Positions 12,301 through 22,961 of a stretch of 64,000 nt of DNA are shown in pieces (the first letter of the stretch is position 1; each line of letters starts with the position of its first letter). Source of the DNA: Symsagittifera roscoffensis (taxonomy: Eukaryota; Xenacoelomorpha; Acoela; Convolutidae); assembly GCF_963678635.1 (NCBI RefSeq), contig NC_087069.1, forward strand, positions 41,067,883 to 41,131,882, given 5' to 3'. A program made the translations under genes and the position numbers. Under the pieces are notes generated by a model. The model worked only from the letters and a program-made list of their open reading frames with translations. It was not told where the DNA came from and did not search any database.

Positions 12301-12548
12301 GAACGTCAATCATAAGCTTTTGAACATGTAGTTTTTCTTTTTAAACAGGTGCCGTCAGTTTTTCCAAGAGCGGTCGACTTCTCTTCGTAGCCTGTGACTT
12401 GGATGTGCTCATTTGGGATACCCTAAAGAGCCTCAAAGTCGGCATCCTCTCCGGACACGAAGCGAGAGTCTCGTGTCTCGGGGTGAACTCTGACGGAAAC
12501 GCAGTCTGCTCTGGCTCGTGGGATGCAAAGCTGAAGATTTGGAATTAA
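6199..12548 (+). CDS. heterotrimeric G-protein beta subunit, 3' exons (partial gene)
   Basis: The coding exons are 6199-6312, 7106-7231, 10148-10297 and 12349-12548, all joined in phase 1. Together they encode WD blades 3-7 and the conserved C-terminus ending in KIWN-stop, about 196 residues aligning nearly gap-free with residues about 144-340 of animal G-beta. Family knowledge: G-beta is a seven-bladed propeller that binds G-gamma and G-alpha and carries receptor signals to effectors at the inner plasma membrane. The ending and blade 4 favour the GNB1-4 class over GNB5. The N-terminal helix and blades 1-2 are not found in 1-6198 and should lie upstream of the window. Exons are clearly GC-richer than introns. 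One residue is missing in blade 6. The last exon is duplicated (see 11651-11805), so alternative ends are possible. Confidence 0.85.
6313..7105 (+). other. G-beta intron, no other gene seen
   Basis: The intron starts GTACAT and ends TGTAG. It is T-rich and holds no protein-like open frame or clear repeat family. Confidence 0.6.
7106..7231 (+). CDS. G-beta exon, WD blade 4
   Basis: The exon starts GTCACACGG after TGTAG and ends ACAG before GTATAC, phase 1 at both ends. It encodes [11 protein letters not shown], the strand [17 protein letters not shown] and the end QTFTG, the canonical GH...WD blade. All positions correspond to blade 4 of animal G-beta without gaps. Confidence 0.9.
7281..7502. 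mobile_element. fold-back element (long inverted repeat) in G-beta intron
   Basis: The arms 7281-7381 and 7403-7502 are reverse complements with only scattered mismatches and a small indel, separated by about 20 nt. The outer ends read AACTAAGTTCTTC and its complement. There is no coding capacity. The structure fits a MITE or fold-back element. As part of the G-beta pre-mRNA it would form a long duplex of about 100 bp. Confidence 0.75.
8260..8785 (+). repeat. dispersed repeat family, copy 2
   Basis: It shares blocks in the same order with 1470-1900 and 8805-9290: TTTTTCGCGGTTTGACTT, a GACTTCTAGTTTC block, an ATTCAAAGAGCTT block and TTCTGTTGGCTATGTTT at the end. It stands directly next to copy 3, so the family is partly tandem here. 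Confidence 0.5.
8805..9290 (+). repeat. dispersed repeat family, copy 3
   Basis: It opens with AATGAACGTAGTATGTACTC and TTATATAGGTC and ends with TCAGTTGGCTATGTTT. In between are GCAAATCCACTATCGAACAG and the GTGATTGATTTCTAATTTCG block. It is the most complete copy seen. No target duplication could be defined. Confidence 0.5.
9415..9560 (+). mobile_element. fragment of a tRNA-derived SINE
   Basis: GGTCTGAGGTAGCGATAATG is followed by GGGTTCGAATC, a near-perfect pol III B box, with spacing and order like a tRNA. The A box is weak and the rest does not fold as a tRNA gene. A SINE relic in the third G-beta intron is the best reading. Confidence 0.45.
9916..10097 (+). repeat. source segment of a local duplication (copy at 11821-12000)
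   Basis: This 182-bp piece just upstream of the blade 5 exon recurs nearly unchanged at 11821-12000. It contains GTAGACGGTCAT and CAACTTCGCCTCTGAGTGC. In the second place it separates the two copies of the terminal exon block. Confidence 0.85.
10148..10297 (+). CDS. G-beta exon, WD blade 5, with GC donor
   Basis: The exon starts after TTTGTAG. It encodes [31 protein letters not shown] and ends LNYGI plus one base. The next intron begins GCAAGT: the 3' context G|GCAAGT is the usual GC-AG donor consensus. A GT donor three bases further would break the frame into the last exon, whereas the GC donor gives an exact-length match to G-beta across the junction ([12 protein letters not shown]). Confidence 0.85.
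10298..11302 (+). other. G-beta intron after GC donor
   Basis: Gene-free T-rich sequence. No repeat family with a second copy was noticed in this stretch before the duplicated block starts at 11303. Confidence 0.5.
11303..12503 (+). repeat. duplicated terminal-exon block of G-beta
   Basis: Bases 11303-11805 recur at 12001-12503 with an offset of 698 and almost no differences; one is ACAGCCCTGAC versus ACGGCCCTGAC. Between them stands a copy of 9916-10097. The block carries an AATAATAAT microsatellite, the 3' end of the intron with TTTTTCTTTTTAAACAG, and most of the last exon. The near identity means a recent event or an assembly of two haplotypes. Confidence 0.9.
11651..11805 (+). pseudogene. 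truncated first copy of the last G-beta exon
   Basis: It has the same acceptor (TTTTTAAACAG) as the complete copy at 12349. It encodes blade 6 and the start of blade 7 down to NSDGNA, then runs into unrelated sequence and stops after seven codons (TAG at 11836-11838). Lost are the final [12 protein letters not shown] strands that close the propeller. If spliced, it would give a G-beta lacking the closing half of blade 7. Confidence 0.75.
12349..12548 (+). CDS. last G-beta exon, blades 6 and 7 to stop
   Basis: After AAACAG the exon reads [43 protein letters not shown] and [12 protein letters not shown], then TAA at 12546-12548. Blade 6 has CDLDVLIWD where the family has one more residue. The strand order and the C-terminal KIWN agree with GNB1-4-type proteins. 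Confidence 0.9.
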
Positions 12549-14156
12549 AAACAGCGAAATTTAATTAAACTTTTCTGAATTTGTCCGATTTGAATACTAT
12601 TTCGAATGTTTGAACTTAAGTTTTTGGGTGCATAAAACTGAAAATCAAAACAGTCACTTAACTTGCGCAAAATAGTGGTATATTATATATACAAAATTCA
12701 ATGATTTAAACAGAAATTATAAAAAAGGTTTTGCAGAACTGAAAATTTGGATTTCGTTATAGAAAATTTAGCTATCTTTTCGAATTTTGCCTATTTGATA
12801 TAAATTTTATATTTTCATAATTGTTATGGGAAACAGTTTTTGTAATAATTAGAAAAACTGAATCAAAAGAATGAACAGTGATTCAAAATTCGAATAGTTG
12901 CTTTCAGAAGTGTTTTGCATGTAAAAATGTGCATTTGATTTGAGTTTAAGTTCGAATTCAATTTTTCTAATGACTCGAAAAAACAATATAATTCTTTTGG
13001 TGGCGTTAAATTGATAAAATGGTCAAAGTTTTGTACAGATATAGAAAATTAACTGAAACAGGTTATTTATTACTAAATAACATACTTGATTATAATCATT
13101 TGATGTAAATTTATTCACTTCATGTCCAGAACTTCGGTGCATTTAATTTAAATTTAGTAATATGTTAGTATATCACACGGTAAAAATTTATGAAGGAATA
13201 TGACGTTGAGCTGATGTTTTGCCAAAAGATTGTTTGTATCAAACTGTTTTTTTTTCAGATTTGTAAAAAATGCTTTGTGAACAGCATAATTTATTTGTAA
13301 AATACAATCTATCTGCTTTTCTTTGTGAAGTATTTTCGCGAGCATCAATTTCAAATGTTTCACAATTTGATTAACAATACGGTTATTATACAACGATTGA
13401 AAATTCTATTTGAAAACAGAATTCATTTCTATACGAGATGCGAAGGTATATCTACCTTAATTAAAGTATCAGTAACAGTTAATATTAGCATCACTATTTT
13501 ACTTGTCAAAAAAATTAAGTTCCAGTTTTTTCGAAATTTCTGTCTTCAATTCGTGTTTGAATTATAATCGTCTATAGTTAAATAATGTCTAACTGATACT
13601 TCCCGGAAAGAAGAAGTAAAATTGATTAAAATAGATTTGTTTGTAAATGATAAATTAAATCGCCGTGTTTATACCTGAACTTAATTAAGAGGCATGTTTT
13701 GCTCAAGTTTGTAGCTTTTATAAAATAATTAAAATTAAATTTCAATTGAATCTTAATTAATTTTTGCGTACTTCATTTTTTGAACCGATAGAATTTTCTG
13801 TTTGTATGAAGAGAGAACAGCTCCCAAGAAAAGATCTATAAATTTTTGAGAATGCCGTTAAGAAAAAGATTGAATGGCGGCGCATTAAGTTGAAAGATTC
13901 GTTTCTAAAAAAAATAATTTGATTTGTTTATTCTACAGATGAAATTTCAAAAAATTTTAATCGAAACAATAATATTTCAAACAACGTAATAACTAAAATA
14001 ATTATCTTTTCACTTTGATGGTTTGGCCTGTCATTCTTTTATAATTACCTACAGCTGAAAGTTTACAAATTCGTGATCGAAACTAATAATCTATTTTATA
14101 AATTATGAAATGAGTGTCATTCAATTTTTCGCTCTGACCTTTCTTGATCTGAAATC
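12549..14156. other. intergenic, AT-rich, no gene seen
   Basis: The frames at 13154-13567 lie on both strands over the same low-complexity DNA and have no protein-like features. No polyadenylation signal for G-beta can be singled out among many AATAAA-like words. Confidence 0.5.
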
Positions 14157-16746
14157 ATGACACCAAATTCGTTGTTGAAATTGTGTGTTATTGCAATAAT
14201 TTTCATATTTCCAGGAGAATTGACAGCAGTGAAACGACTTTCTGAGTTTTCCCTCGGCCCAGAAACCCTTCTTGGCCTAGGAAAACCAATCGGAACTACG
14301 TTTTCAGTTACCACGAGATTGCTTTGTGTGTTAGCTTGTTTGCGCGATGCGCACTGTCATTCATCGAGTAAGTGTAATGTTTTCTTCAGAAAATTTTTTG
14401 AATTTTCAAAACGACATAAAATAGTCTGTTCTAAACTCGTTGGGTGATAAAATAAAGTTTAAACTTTCTTTTTATGAGCGCTTCATTACCTCTTTGTACT
14501 ATTTCAAGACATCTGTTTTTGACTGACCTACATTAAAATTTTTCGAGTAAAAACGAAACGAGTAAAAGAGCTTGAATGAGTTTTTCTTTTGAACATGAAA
14601 TTGATCGTATAAAAACATGAGTTGTTTTTTTTTATGATAAAAGATGCAATCATCAGAACTCTATATCACAACTTAAATTTCATATAATTTTTTTTTTCGA
14701 TGAAAGAAAGTTGAAACAATTTTTTTTTCTGATTTTCCCTGAGTTATTTGATTACAACTTATCTCTGTTGCTTTTGTGTAAGTGTCAAGGAAAGAAACCG
14801 AACCGAAATACTATAATTAAATATTGCAATATGGTTTTCTCGCTTTTTTCAGGATTTGTAGTAATTGCTTACACTCAAAATGCAATTTTTGCAATTTAAT
14901 TTTTGAAATTTTTTCAAGTTAAGTTTAATTTCATTTGCTGAAATTAAAATAAGTTATAATTTATATACAAAAAAGAAAATGGCGCAGAAAACGCACCTTT
15001 TCAAGAGTCGATGATTTAGTTCAGACTTTTATATAAATCGTAATGATTATTTTACTCGTTTTTTTAATGTAAATTTTTAAAAATTTTACAGGCTCAAATC
15101 ATTTCTTCGCGGTTTGACTTTTGATTTCTTTTTAAGTTCAGCACATTTCTTTTGTTAGAAGGAAGGCAAACTTCACTACTGAACAGCAAAATAGCTTGAT
15201 TACATTCGCAATTAGCATGCGTTAACAAATCTATATCTAGATTTTTCAAGTTAATACATTTTTCCAACAACTAATATATAATGCTACTGAATAATTTCTT
15301 CAACAGGCATATCTCTTCAATAGATAACTTTAAAGCATATCTACGTTTTAAAATCCCGTTTTTTCGAATTTTTAGGTTATTGGTTGTTGAACAACTCTAA
15401 GTTTTTATGCTTCTTTATTTTTAGTGCTTTTTTATGCTTTTGTTGCTTAAATATTCCAAAGGGGTTGGCTAATTCTTTAATTTTCTAAAAGACCTGATTT
15501 TTTGAAGTGCGATAACAATTTTTGTTCGAGTGTCTACTGCAAAGCTGCCATTGAAATGAGATTTGATGCAAAATAAATAATTGAGACTCAATTGAAGAAT
15601 AGATAATCATTGAAGAATTTTATGCATTGAAAAAATTTTAAGATATTGTTAAAGACTTTTTAAAAAGTTTGTTTTACAGTTTTCTCTGAAACAAAAAAAA
15701 AACTTTCTTCCGGCAGCCATAGTCTGCTGGGCGTATGTAAAACTTAGTTTTTTTAATAACAAGAAATTTTTTTTTCATAATAAAAAATTAAGCTAATAAC
15801 TTCAAAAACTGTTTTTTTTAAACAGTGGTCATGTAAAACAAGTTTTGTTGGTTGAGATATCATGAGTTTTTTCAAAGCTAATTTACTTAAAGAATAGTTA
15901 CAGCAGGAATTGTATATGCCAGACAACTCTAGAACCAGTTTGAACTAGTTATGTTAACTAACGAATCATTTTTAATGACTAAATCTTACTCTATATCTGT
16001 AAACCTCAAACCGAAAAATCAAGAGTTGAAAATAGTAACTTTCTTCTCTCCTCTAACTTCGCAATAAACCAGTATATCTCTAGACCTATTGAGACTAGGA
16101 AAGATAAGAGTAAGACCAGGATTTGTATTGGGCTAAAGTGTTGCACGAAACTATCCGGCTGGAAATACATAGCGTGACGAACAGATGGTGTACACTATCC
16201 GAAATTTTTCTGTGAGAAGGCCACCCCGGACCTAAGCTCATTTCTTCTGTTGTATTTAGTTCACAGCCCATTTTTTCCAAGAACCTTCAAGTTCATATAT
16301 TTTAGGATTTATTTTCATATTTTTATTTTAAATTGATTCACGATGAATTGTCGTTTTTTTGAATTGCTGCTACAAAACGGAGATTTTTCATCAATTGTGG
16401 TTTTCTACAATTTTTTCTACAACCTCACGCATAGACACGCATATCGAACGTTTTCACTCTGAAACAAAGAGAATCTGTTATAATTTTAAGCAACTCAGCA
16501 GGGAATTTTAGTGTGTGTAACAGCAAATCTGACTTTTTAGGGGTGTTTCACAAAAGATGCTACCTTTATTCTGAGCAACATGATTCGGACTTTCCATGAC
16601 AATTTACAATTAGTTCACACTCCTCAGAGGCTGGAAAAAAGTTGAATACGTACAACATTGCATTTCCAGGATTTCAGTGTGTTGTGGATGGACATCTCAA
16701 CTTTAAATCTGAAAAATGCGAACTGCAAAACAAGACGGTTGATTGA
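14157..16746 (+). CDS. secreted PAN/apple-domain-like protein (exons 14157-14367 and 16670-16746)
   Basis: Exon 1 starts ATGACACC and encodes a signal peptide (LLKLCVIAIIFIFPGELTA) and the first half of a PAN-like module: LLCVLACLRDAHCHSS, the usual C-x3-C-x5-C layout. It ends phase 1 at a strong donor (A|GTAAGT). The next in-phase exon, after CATTTCCAG, gives RFQCVVDGHLNFKSEKCEL, supplying the remaining cysteines. It then either stops at TGA 16744-16746 or, if GTTGAT at 16738 serves as donor, continues in phase 0 into one of the lectin-like exons, which also start in phase 0. PAN modules bind proteins or sugars outside the cell. A PAN plus C-type-lectin layout is plausible here but the joining is inference. 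Confidence 0.55.
15000..15190 (+). repeat. dispersed repeat family, partial copy 4
   Basis: It keeps the opening block (AGTTCAGACTTTTATATAAATC) in diverged form, the CGCGGTTTGACTTTTGATTTC block and TTGTTAGAAGGAAGGCAAAC, as in 8805-9290. The 3' half is missing. Confidence 0.4.
16045..16235 (+). mobile_element. relic solo-LTR fragment of the 52-62 kb element
   Basis: The sequence follows the inner half of the LTRs at 52091 and 61689 block by block: ATTGAGACTAGGA, AAGAGTAAGA, GTTGCACGAA, TATCCGGC, ATAGCGTGACGAACAGA, TGGTGTACACTATC and the closing GACCTAAGCTCA. The left half with TGGAACC is absent. It shows that the element family has moved elsewhere in the locus. Confidence 0.7.
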
Positions 16747-16899
16747 CTTTTTTGTCAAAATTAGTTCTAGGGTTTTTTTTCAATTACAGTAGTCAAACAG
16801 AGCACAATGATCGGACTGAAGTAATGTTGACAAAAAAATCTCAATTTTTTTCTTAGTTGCACAAGCGAAGCAAGGTTTGTGCTATGCAACAATTTCATT

Positions 16900-18970
16900 T
16901 TTTACCAAACAATACAAGTGACAGAAAAAGCATAAAAGATTTTAAAAAACCCAAGCGTTAATAATCCGTCACCTTTTTCAAAAAATGGAATAACAAGGGA
17001 TTAAGACGAGATCACTCGTATCGGGGCCATGACAACATCCTTGAATGTTGCCATTCCCCTAAAACGTCTATGCGGCAGTGATCGATCATAAAAGGAGATT
17101 ATAATTCAAAATACATAACTTTAAAAAGTTGTTCATTTTCTTGAAGAACATCTCTACGCGCTATTTAAAGAACGAAGTGACAGAAAAAGCATGAAAGAGT
17201 AAAAATCCCGAGCGTTGAAAGCCCGTCACTTCTTTCGAAAGTTGGAACAACAAGGCATTAAGACGAGATGGAACAACAAGGGAAAAATAGAAAGAGATGA
17301 AAATTCAAAATGAACAACTTTAAAACTGTTGTTTATTTTTTTGAAGAACGTCTTTACACGTCATTTAAAATATGAATTGACAGAAAAAGCATAGAAGTCT
17401 TCGGAGCAGTGATCGATCACGGAACAGTTCCCCTATAACGTCTGTGGAGCAGTGATCGATCATAAAGAAATAAAATTTTATAATAAACAACTTTAAAATT
17501 ATTGTTTATTTTTTTGAAGAACATCTTCACACTCTATTTAAAATACAAAGTGGCAGAAAAATCACAAGACAACAAAACCCCAAGCGTTGTTAATTCGTCA
17601 GTTTTTTCGAAAGTTGGAACAACAAGGGATTAAGACAAGATCACTCCTATCGGGGCAAAGACAACATCCTTGATTGTTTCCGTTCCCTATAACATCTATG
17701 GAGCATTGATCGAAAAGAAAAAAGAGATGAAATTTCAAAATAAACAACTTTAAAAATGTTGTTTATTTTTTTTGAAGAACGTCTCCACACGCCATTGAAA
17801 ATACGATTTGACTGAAAAGCATAGAAGTCTTCGGAGCAGTGATCGATCACGGAGCAGTTCCCCTATAAAGTCTATGGATCAATGATTGATCATAAAGAGA
17901 TAAAATTTTAAAATAAACAACTTTAAAAGTGGCAGAAAAAGCAAAAGACAACAAAACACCAACCGTTATTAATCCGTCATTTTTTTTTCGAAAAATTGAA
18001 CAACTAGGGATTAAGACAAGATCACTCGTATCGGGGCAATGACAACACCCTTGAATGTTGCCGTTCCACTATAAGTTCTATGGAGCAGTGATCGATCATA
18101 AAAAAAGAAAAAAAATCAAATTAAACAACCTCAAAAAGGTTTTTTTTTGAAGAACATATCCACACACTATTTAAAGTACGAAGTGACAGAAATAGCATAA
18201 AAACACAAAAAAACCATGCGTTAAAAATCCGTCACTTCTTTTGAAAGTTCGAACAACAAGGGATTAAGACGAGATTGCTCGTATGGAGGCAATAACAACA
18301 TCCCTGAATGTTTCCGTTCCCTATAACGTCCCTGGAGCAGTGATTGACCATAAAAAGAGATAAAAATTCAAAATAAACAACCTCAAAAGGGTTGTTTTTT
18401 TTGAAAACATATCCACACGCTATTTAAAGTACGAAGTGACCGAAATAGCACAAAAAGTACAAAAACCCCAAGCGTTAAAAACCGTCACATCTTTTGAAAG
18501 TTGGAACAACAAGGGATTAAGACGAGATCGCTCGTACCGAGGCAAAGACAACATCCTTGACCTTGATGTTTCCGTTCTTTATAACGTCTATGGAGCAGTG
18601 ATCGATCATAAAAAGAGATAAAAATTTAAAACAAACCTTTTTTAAAAATTGTTTGTTTTTTGAAGAACATGTCCACACGCTATTTAAAACTTGAAGTGAC
18701 AGAAAAAGCATAAAAGAGCAAAAAAACCAAGCGTTAATAATCAGTCACCTTTTTAGAAAAAAGGAACAACAAGAGATTAAGACGACATCTTTCGTATCGG
18801 GGCAATGGCAACATCCTTGAATGTTGCCACTCCCCTAAAACGTCTATGCGGCAGTGATCCATCATAAGAAGAGATTATAATTCAAAATATATAACTTTAG
18901 AAAATTGTTCATTTTTTTGAAGAACATCTCCACACGCTATTTTAAGAACGAAGTGACAGAAAAAGCATCG
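16900..18970 (+). repeat. satellite array, block 1 (about 250-bp monomers)
   Basis: Monomers follow a consensus of GAAGAACATCTCCACACGC, TATTTAAAG, AAGTGACAGAAAAAGCATAA, CCAAGCGTTAATAATCCGTC, GGAACAACAAGGGATTAAGA, CGTATCGGGGCAATGACAAC, TATGGAGCAGTGATCGATCA and a palindrome AAACAACTTTAAAAAGTTGT. Full units are about 255 bp; shortened ones occur. The order of monomer variants from about 17335 to 18970 recurs at 19560-21190 and 29030-30720, so this is a higher-order repeat. All open frames in it are repeat translations. Confidence 0.9.
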
Positions 18971-18971
18971 T

Positions 18972-19356
18972 TAGCAATCGTTCTGTTGCTGAAAAAGAAT
19001 GCGAGAACAAAAATTTACACTTGTTCTCTGGCTTTGAGCTTGTTGGTTTTGGTAACTGGGATGCAACTGTTCTCCCTTCAAAAAATGGCACTTATTTCTG
19101 GACAGCATTCACAGTGAACTGGGAATCTTTCCAGGCGAAAGTTCCAGAAAAACATATTTGGATATCTTTGAATTGCAGTGCCGAACTTTGGAACGACAAT
19201 AAAGGCGATCAACACAACGCACATGGAAAGGAAAAGGATTTGGTTTTCTTTGACGGGACTGGAAAACTTTTTATCGCCTCGAGTGGATTCGAAGAAGCTT
19301 TCGTAGCATGTGATTTGTGGGAACTGATAGACAGCAAAACTAGTCCATATATTTAA
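18972..19356 (+). pseudogene. C-type-lectin-like exon, copy 1 (5'-truncated)
   Basis: The match to the complete copies begins abruptly at AGCAATCGTTCTGTTGCTG inside a satellite monomer (junction at about 18970), so the acceptor and the first 60 or so codons are missing. The rest is open: AEKECENKNLHLFSGFELV, NGTYFWTAF, SLNCSAELWN and AFVACDLWEL to a TAA after SPYI. The 3' end and the 60 bp after it (GAACGGTTTTAAGCAGTTT) match copy 3 and then return to satellite. Without an acceptor it is unlikely to be spliced. Confidence 0.65.
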
Positions 19357-19404
19357 GGTTTGAACGGTTTTAAGCAGTTTATCTAAAAAAACCGCTCAAA
19401 AACC

Positions 19405-22260
19405 GCGCAAGATTGATCACGGAGCAGTTCCCCTAAAATGTCTATGGATCAATGATTGATCATGAAGAGATAAAATTTTAAAGTAAACAATAATAACGTC
19501 TATGGAGCATTGATCGGAAATAAAAATAGAAAGAGATGAAAATTCAAAATGAACAACTTTAAAACTGTTGTTTATTTTTTTGAAGAACGTCTTCACACGT
19601 CATTTAAAATATGAATTGACAGAAAAAGCATAGAAGCCTTTGAAGCAGTGATCGATCACGGAGCAATTCCCCTATAACGTCTGTGGAGCAGTGATCGGTC
19701 ATAAAGAGATAAAAGTTTATAATAAACAACTTTAAAATTATTGTTTATTTCTTTGAAGAACATCTTCACACTCTATTTAAAATACAAAGTGGCAGAAAAA
19801 TCATAAGACAACAAAACCCCAAGCGTTGTTAATTCGTCAGTTTTTTCGAAAGTTGGAACAGCAAGGGATTAAGACAAGATCACTCCTATCGGGGCAATGA
19901 CAACATCTTTGATTGTTTCTGTTCCCTATAACATCTATGGAGCATTGATCGAAAAAAAGAAAAAGAGATGAAATTTCAAAATAAACAACTTTAAAAATGT
20001 TGTTTATTTTTTTTGAAGAACGTCTCCACACGCCATTGAAAATACGATTTGACTGAAAAGCATAGAAGTCTTCGGAGCAGTGATCGATCACGGAGCAGTT
20101 CCCTTATAACGTCTATGGATCAATGATTGATCATAAAGAGATAAAATTTTAAAATAAACAACTTTAAAAGTGGCAGAAAAAGCAAAAGACAACAAAACCC
20201 CAACCGTTATTAATCCGTCATTTTTTTTCGAAAAATTGAACAACTAGGGATTAAGAAAGGATCACTCGTATCGGGCCAATGGCAACACCCTTGAATGTTG
20301 CCGTTCCACTTTAAGTTCTATGGAGCAGTGATCGATCATAAAAAAAGAAAAAAATTCAAATTAAACAACCTCAAAAAGGTTTTTTTGAAGAACATATCCA
20401 CACACTATTTCAAGTACGAAGTGACAGAAATAGCATAAAAACACAAAAAACCCATGCGTTAAAAATCCGTCACTTCTTTTGAAAGTTGGAACAACAAGGG
20501 ATCAAGACGAGATTGCTCGTATGGAGGCAATAACAACATCCTTGAATGTTTCCGTTCCCTATAACGTCCCTGGAGCAGTGATCGACCATAAAAAGAGATA
20601 AAAATTCAAAATAAACAACCTCAAAAGGGTTGTTTTTTGAAAACATGTCCACACGCTATTTAAAGTACGAAGTGACAGAAATAGCACAAAAAGTACAAAA
20701 ACCCTAAGCGTTAAAAACCCGTCACATCTTTTGAAAGTTGGAATAACAAGGGATTAAGACGAGATCGCTCGTACCGAGGCAAAGACAACATCCTTGACCT
20801 TGATGTTTCCGTTCTTTATAACGTATATGGAGCAGTGATCAATCATAAAAAGAGATAAAAATTTAAAACAAACGTTTTTTTAAAAGTTGTTTGTTTTTTG
20901 AAGAACATGTCCACACGCTATTTAAAGTTTGAAGTGACAGAAAAAGCATAAAAGAGCAAAAAAAACCAAGCGTTAATAATCAGTCACCTTTTTAGAAAAA
21001 AGGAACAACAAGAGATTAAGACGACATCTTTCGTATCGGGGCAATGGCAACATCCTTGAATGTTGCCATTCCCCTAAAACGTCTATGCGGCAGTGATCCA
21101 TCATAAGAAGAGATTATAATTCAAAATATATAACTTTAGAAAGTTGTTCATTTTTTGAAGAACATCTCCACACGCTTTTTTAAGAACGAAGTGACAGAAA
21201 AAGCATTAAAAAATCCCGAGCGTTGAAAAAGAGTAAAAAAATCCCGAGCGTTGAAAGTCCGTCATTTCTTTGGAATGTTAGAACAACAAGGGATTAAAAC
21301 GAGATTGCTCTTATAGGGGCAAGGACAACATTCTTGAATGTTGCCGTTCCCTACAACGTCTATGGAGTAGTGATCGATCATAAAAAGAGATGAAAATTCA
21401 AAATAAACCATTTTTAAAAAGTTTCTTGTTTTTTGGAGAACATTTCGACACGCTATTTAAAGTTTGAAGTGACAGAAAAAGCATAAAAGATTTAAAACAA
21501 CCCAAGCGTTAATAATCCGTCACCTTTTTCGACAAATGGAATAACAAGGGATTACGACGAGATCACTCGTATCGGGGCAATGACAACATCCTTGAATGTT
21601 GCCATTCCCCTAAAACGTCTATGCGGCAGTGATCGATCATAAAAGCAGATTTGTTTTCAAAATACATAACTTTAAAAATTGTTCATCTTTTTGAAGAACA
21701 TCTCCACACGCTATTTAAAGAACGAAGTGACAGATAAAGCATGAAAGAGTAAAAATCCCGAGCGTTGAAAGTTCGTCACTTCTTTCGACAGTTGGAACAA
21801 CAAGGGATTAAGACGAGATCGCTCGTACAGGGGCATTGACAACATCCTTGAGTGTTGCCGTTCCCTTATAACGTCTATGGAGCAGTGATCGACCATAAAA
21901 TGAGATAAAAATTCAAAATGAACATCTTTAAAAAGGTTGTCTCATTTTTTGAAGAACATATCCACAGGCTATTTAAAGTAGGAAGTGACAGAAAAATCAT
22001 AAAAGAACAAAAACCCCAAGCGTTATTAATCCGTCATTTTTTTTTCGAAAACTGGAACATCAAGGGATTAAGACGAGATCACTCGTAACGGGGCATTGAC
22101 AACATCCTTGAATGTTTCCGTTCCCTATAACGTCCATGGAGCTGTGATCGACCATAAAAAGAGATAAAAATTCAAAATAAACAACTTTAAAAATGTTATT
22201 TTTTTGAATAGCTTCTTCAAACCCTATCTTGAATTTGAAGTGATAGAAAAAGCATAGAAG
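19405..22260 (+). repeat. satellite array, block 2
   Basis: It continues the higher-order pattern of block 1. Bases 19560-21190 follow 17335-18970 monomer by monomer (for example the variant CATTGATCGAAAA at 17704 and 19945), then further monomers run to 22260. The last one, with GAATAGCTTCTTCAAACCC, marks the border to the lectin-exon flank, as it does at 27450 and 31395. Confidence 0.9.
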
Positions 22261-22961
22261 ATCTTTTGAAATAAATCACTACTTAGACTCTTTTCAATTC
22301 GGAATAATTTCTTAGCCTGATTAAATAGCCTCTCCCGCGGTAAGAGCAAGAAGTATAGCTCCCCATTAGTAATCTCAAGTGAGCCAAACCGGCAAATTGC
22401 AAACCCTTACAACTGTGAAAAACATTTTTTGAAAAACACATTCCATAAACTATCAGCGAAAAACTTTTGTTTCATTTTTCCTTATTTTTCAAAATTATCC
22501 GAGTAACAACAGAAATCAAATCATATAGACAACCGTGGTTCGTTTACATGTGCACCATAAAAGGCCTAAATTCACTTCCACGTCAGTTTTTCGCCTTCTC
22601 ATTTTTTTGGCAAAAACAGGAAAGTTTTGTAGCTCTTTGAAAAACTGCGAAGCTCAATTTCTCGCTTTTTTTGAAACAGTTCCTAAAGTTCATTGATTGA
22701 CACTACATGGCCATAGTTAAATACACAAGGAGAGTATTTGTGTATTTAACATCCGGATAGTTAAATACACAAGGAGAGTGCAAATGACAACGGATCTCTT
22801 TTTATTACTCGACCCCCCTACCTGTTGCAAAAGGGGGCCCCTTACCAAGTTTAGAGTCTAGGTTCCGTTACCAGGTACTATAGGGGGAGTAAATAGTCAA
22901 ACAGACAATTGACTGCTTAAATTATATGACTGTTTTTTCTATCAACGTATATTTGTTTCAG
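22261..22961 (+). repeat. duplicated 5' flank of the lectin-like exon
   Basis: This 0.7-kb piece (AGCCTCTCCCGCGGTAAGAG through ATTTGTTTCAG) recurs at 27500-28259 and, shortened, at 31420-31732. It contains a doubled ATAGTTAAATACACAAGGAG with an inverted TTTGTGTATTTAAC between, and ends in the splice acceptor of the exon. It is the intron end that moved with the exon. Confidence 0.8.

Larger units (their letters stand above)
14368..16669 (+). other. intron of the PAN-like gene, repeat relics only
   Basis: It contains a fragment of the dispersed repeat family (15000-15190, with CAGACTTTTATATAAATCG and AGAAGGAAGGCAAAC) and a relic LTR (16045-16235). The small open frames at 14711-14899 and 16095-16280 have no support; the second is a translation of the LTR relic. 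Confidence 0.55.

Noticed and set aside
17647-21896. Several 60-84 aa frames with the start MIDHCS or MVDHCS
   Set aside because: They are translations of the satellite monomer, repeated wherever the monomer is.
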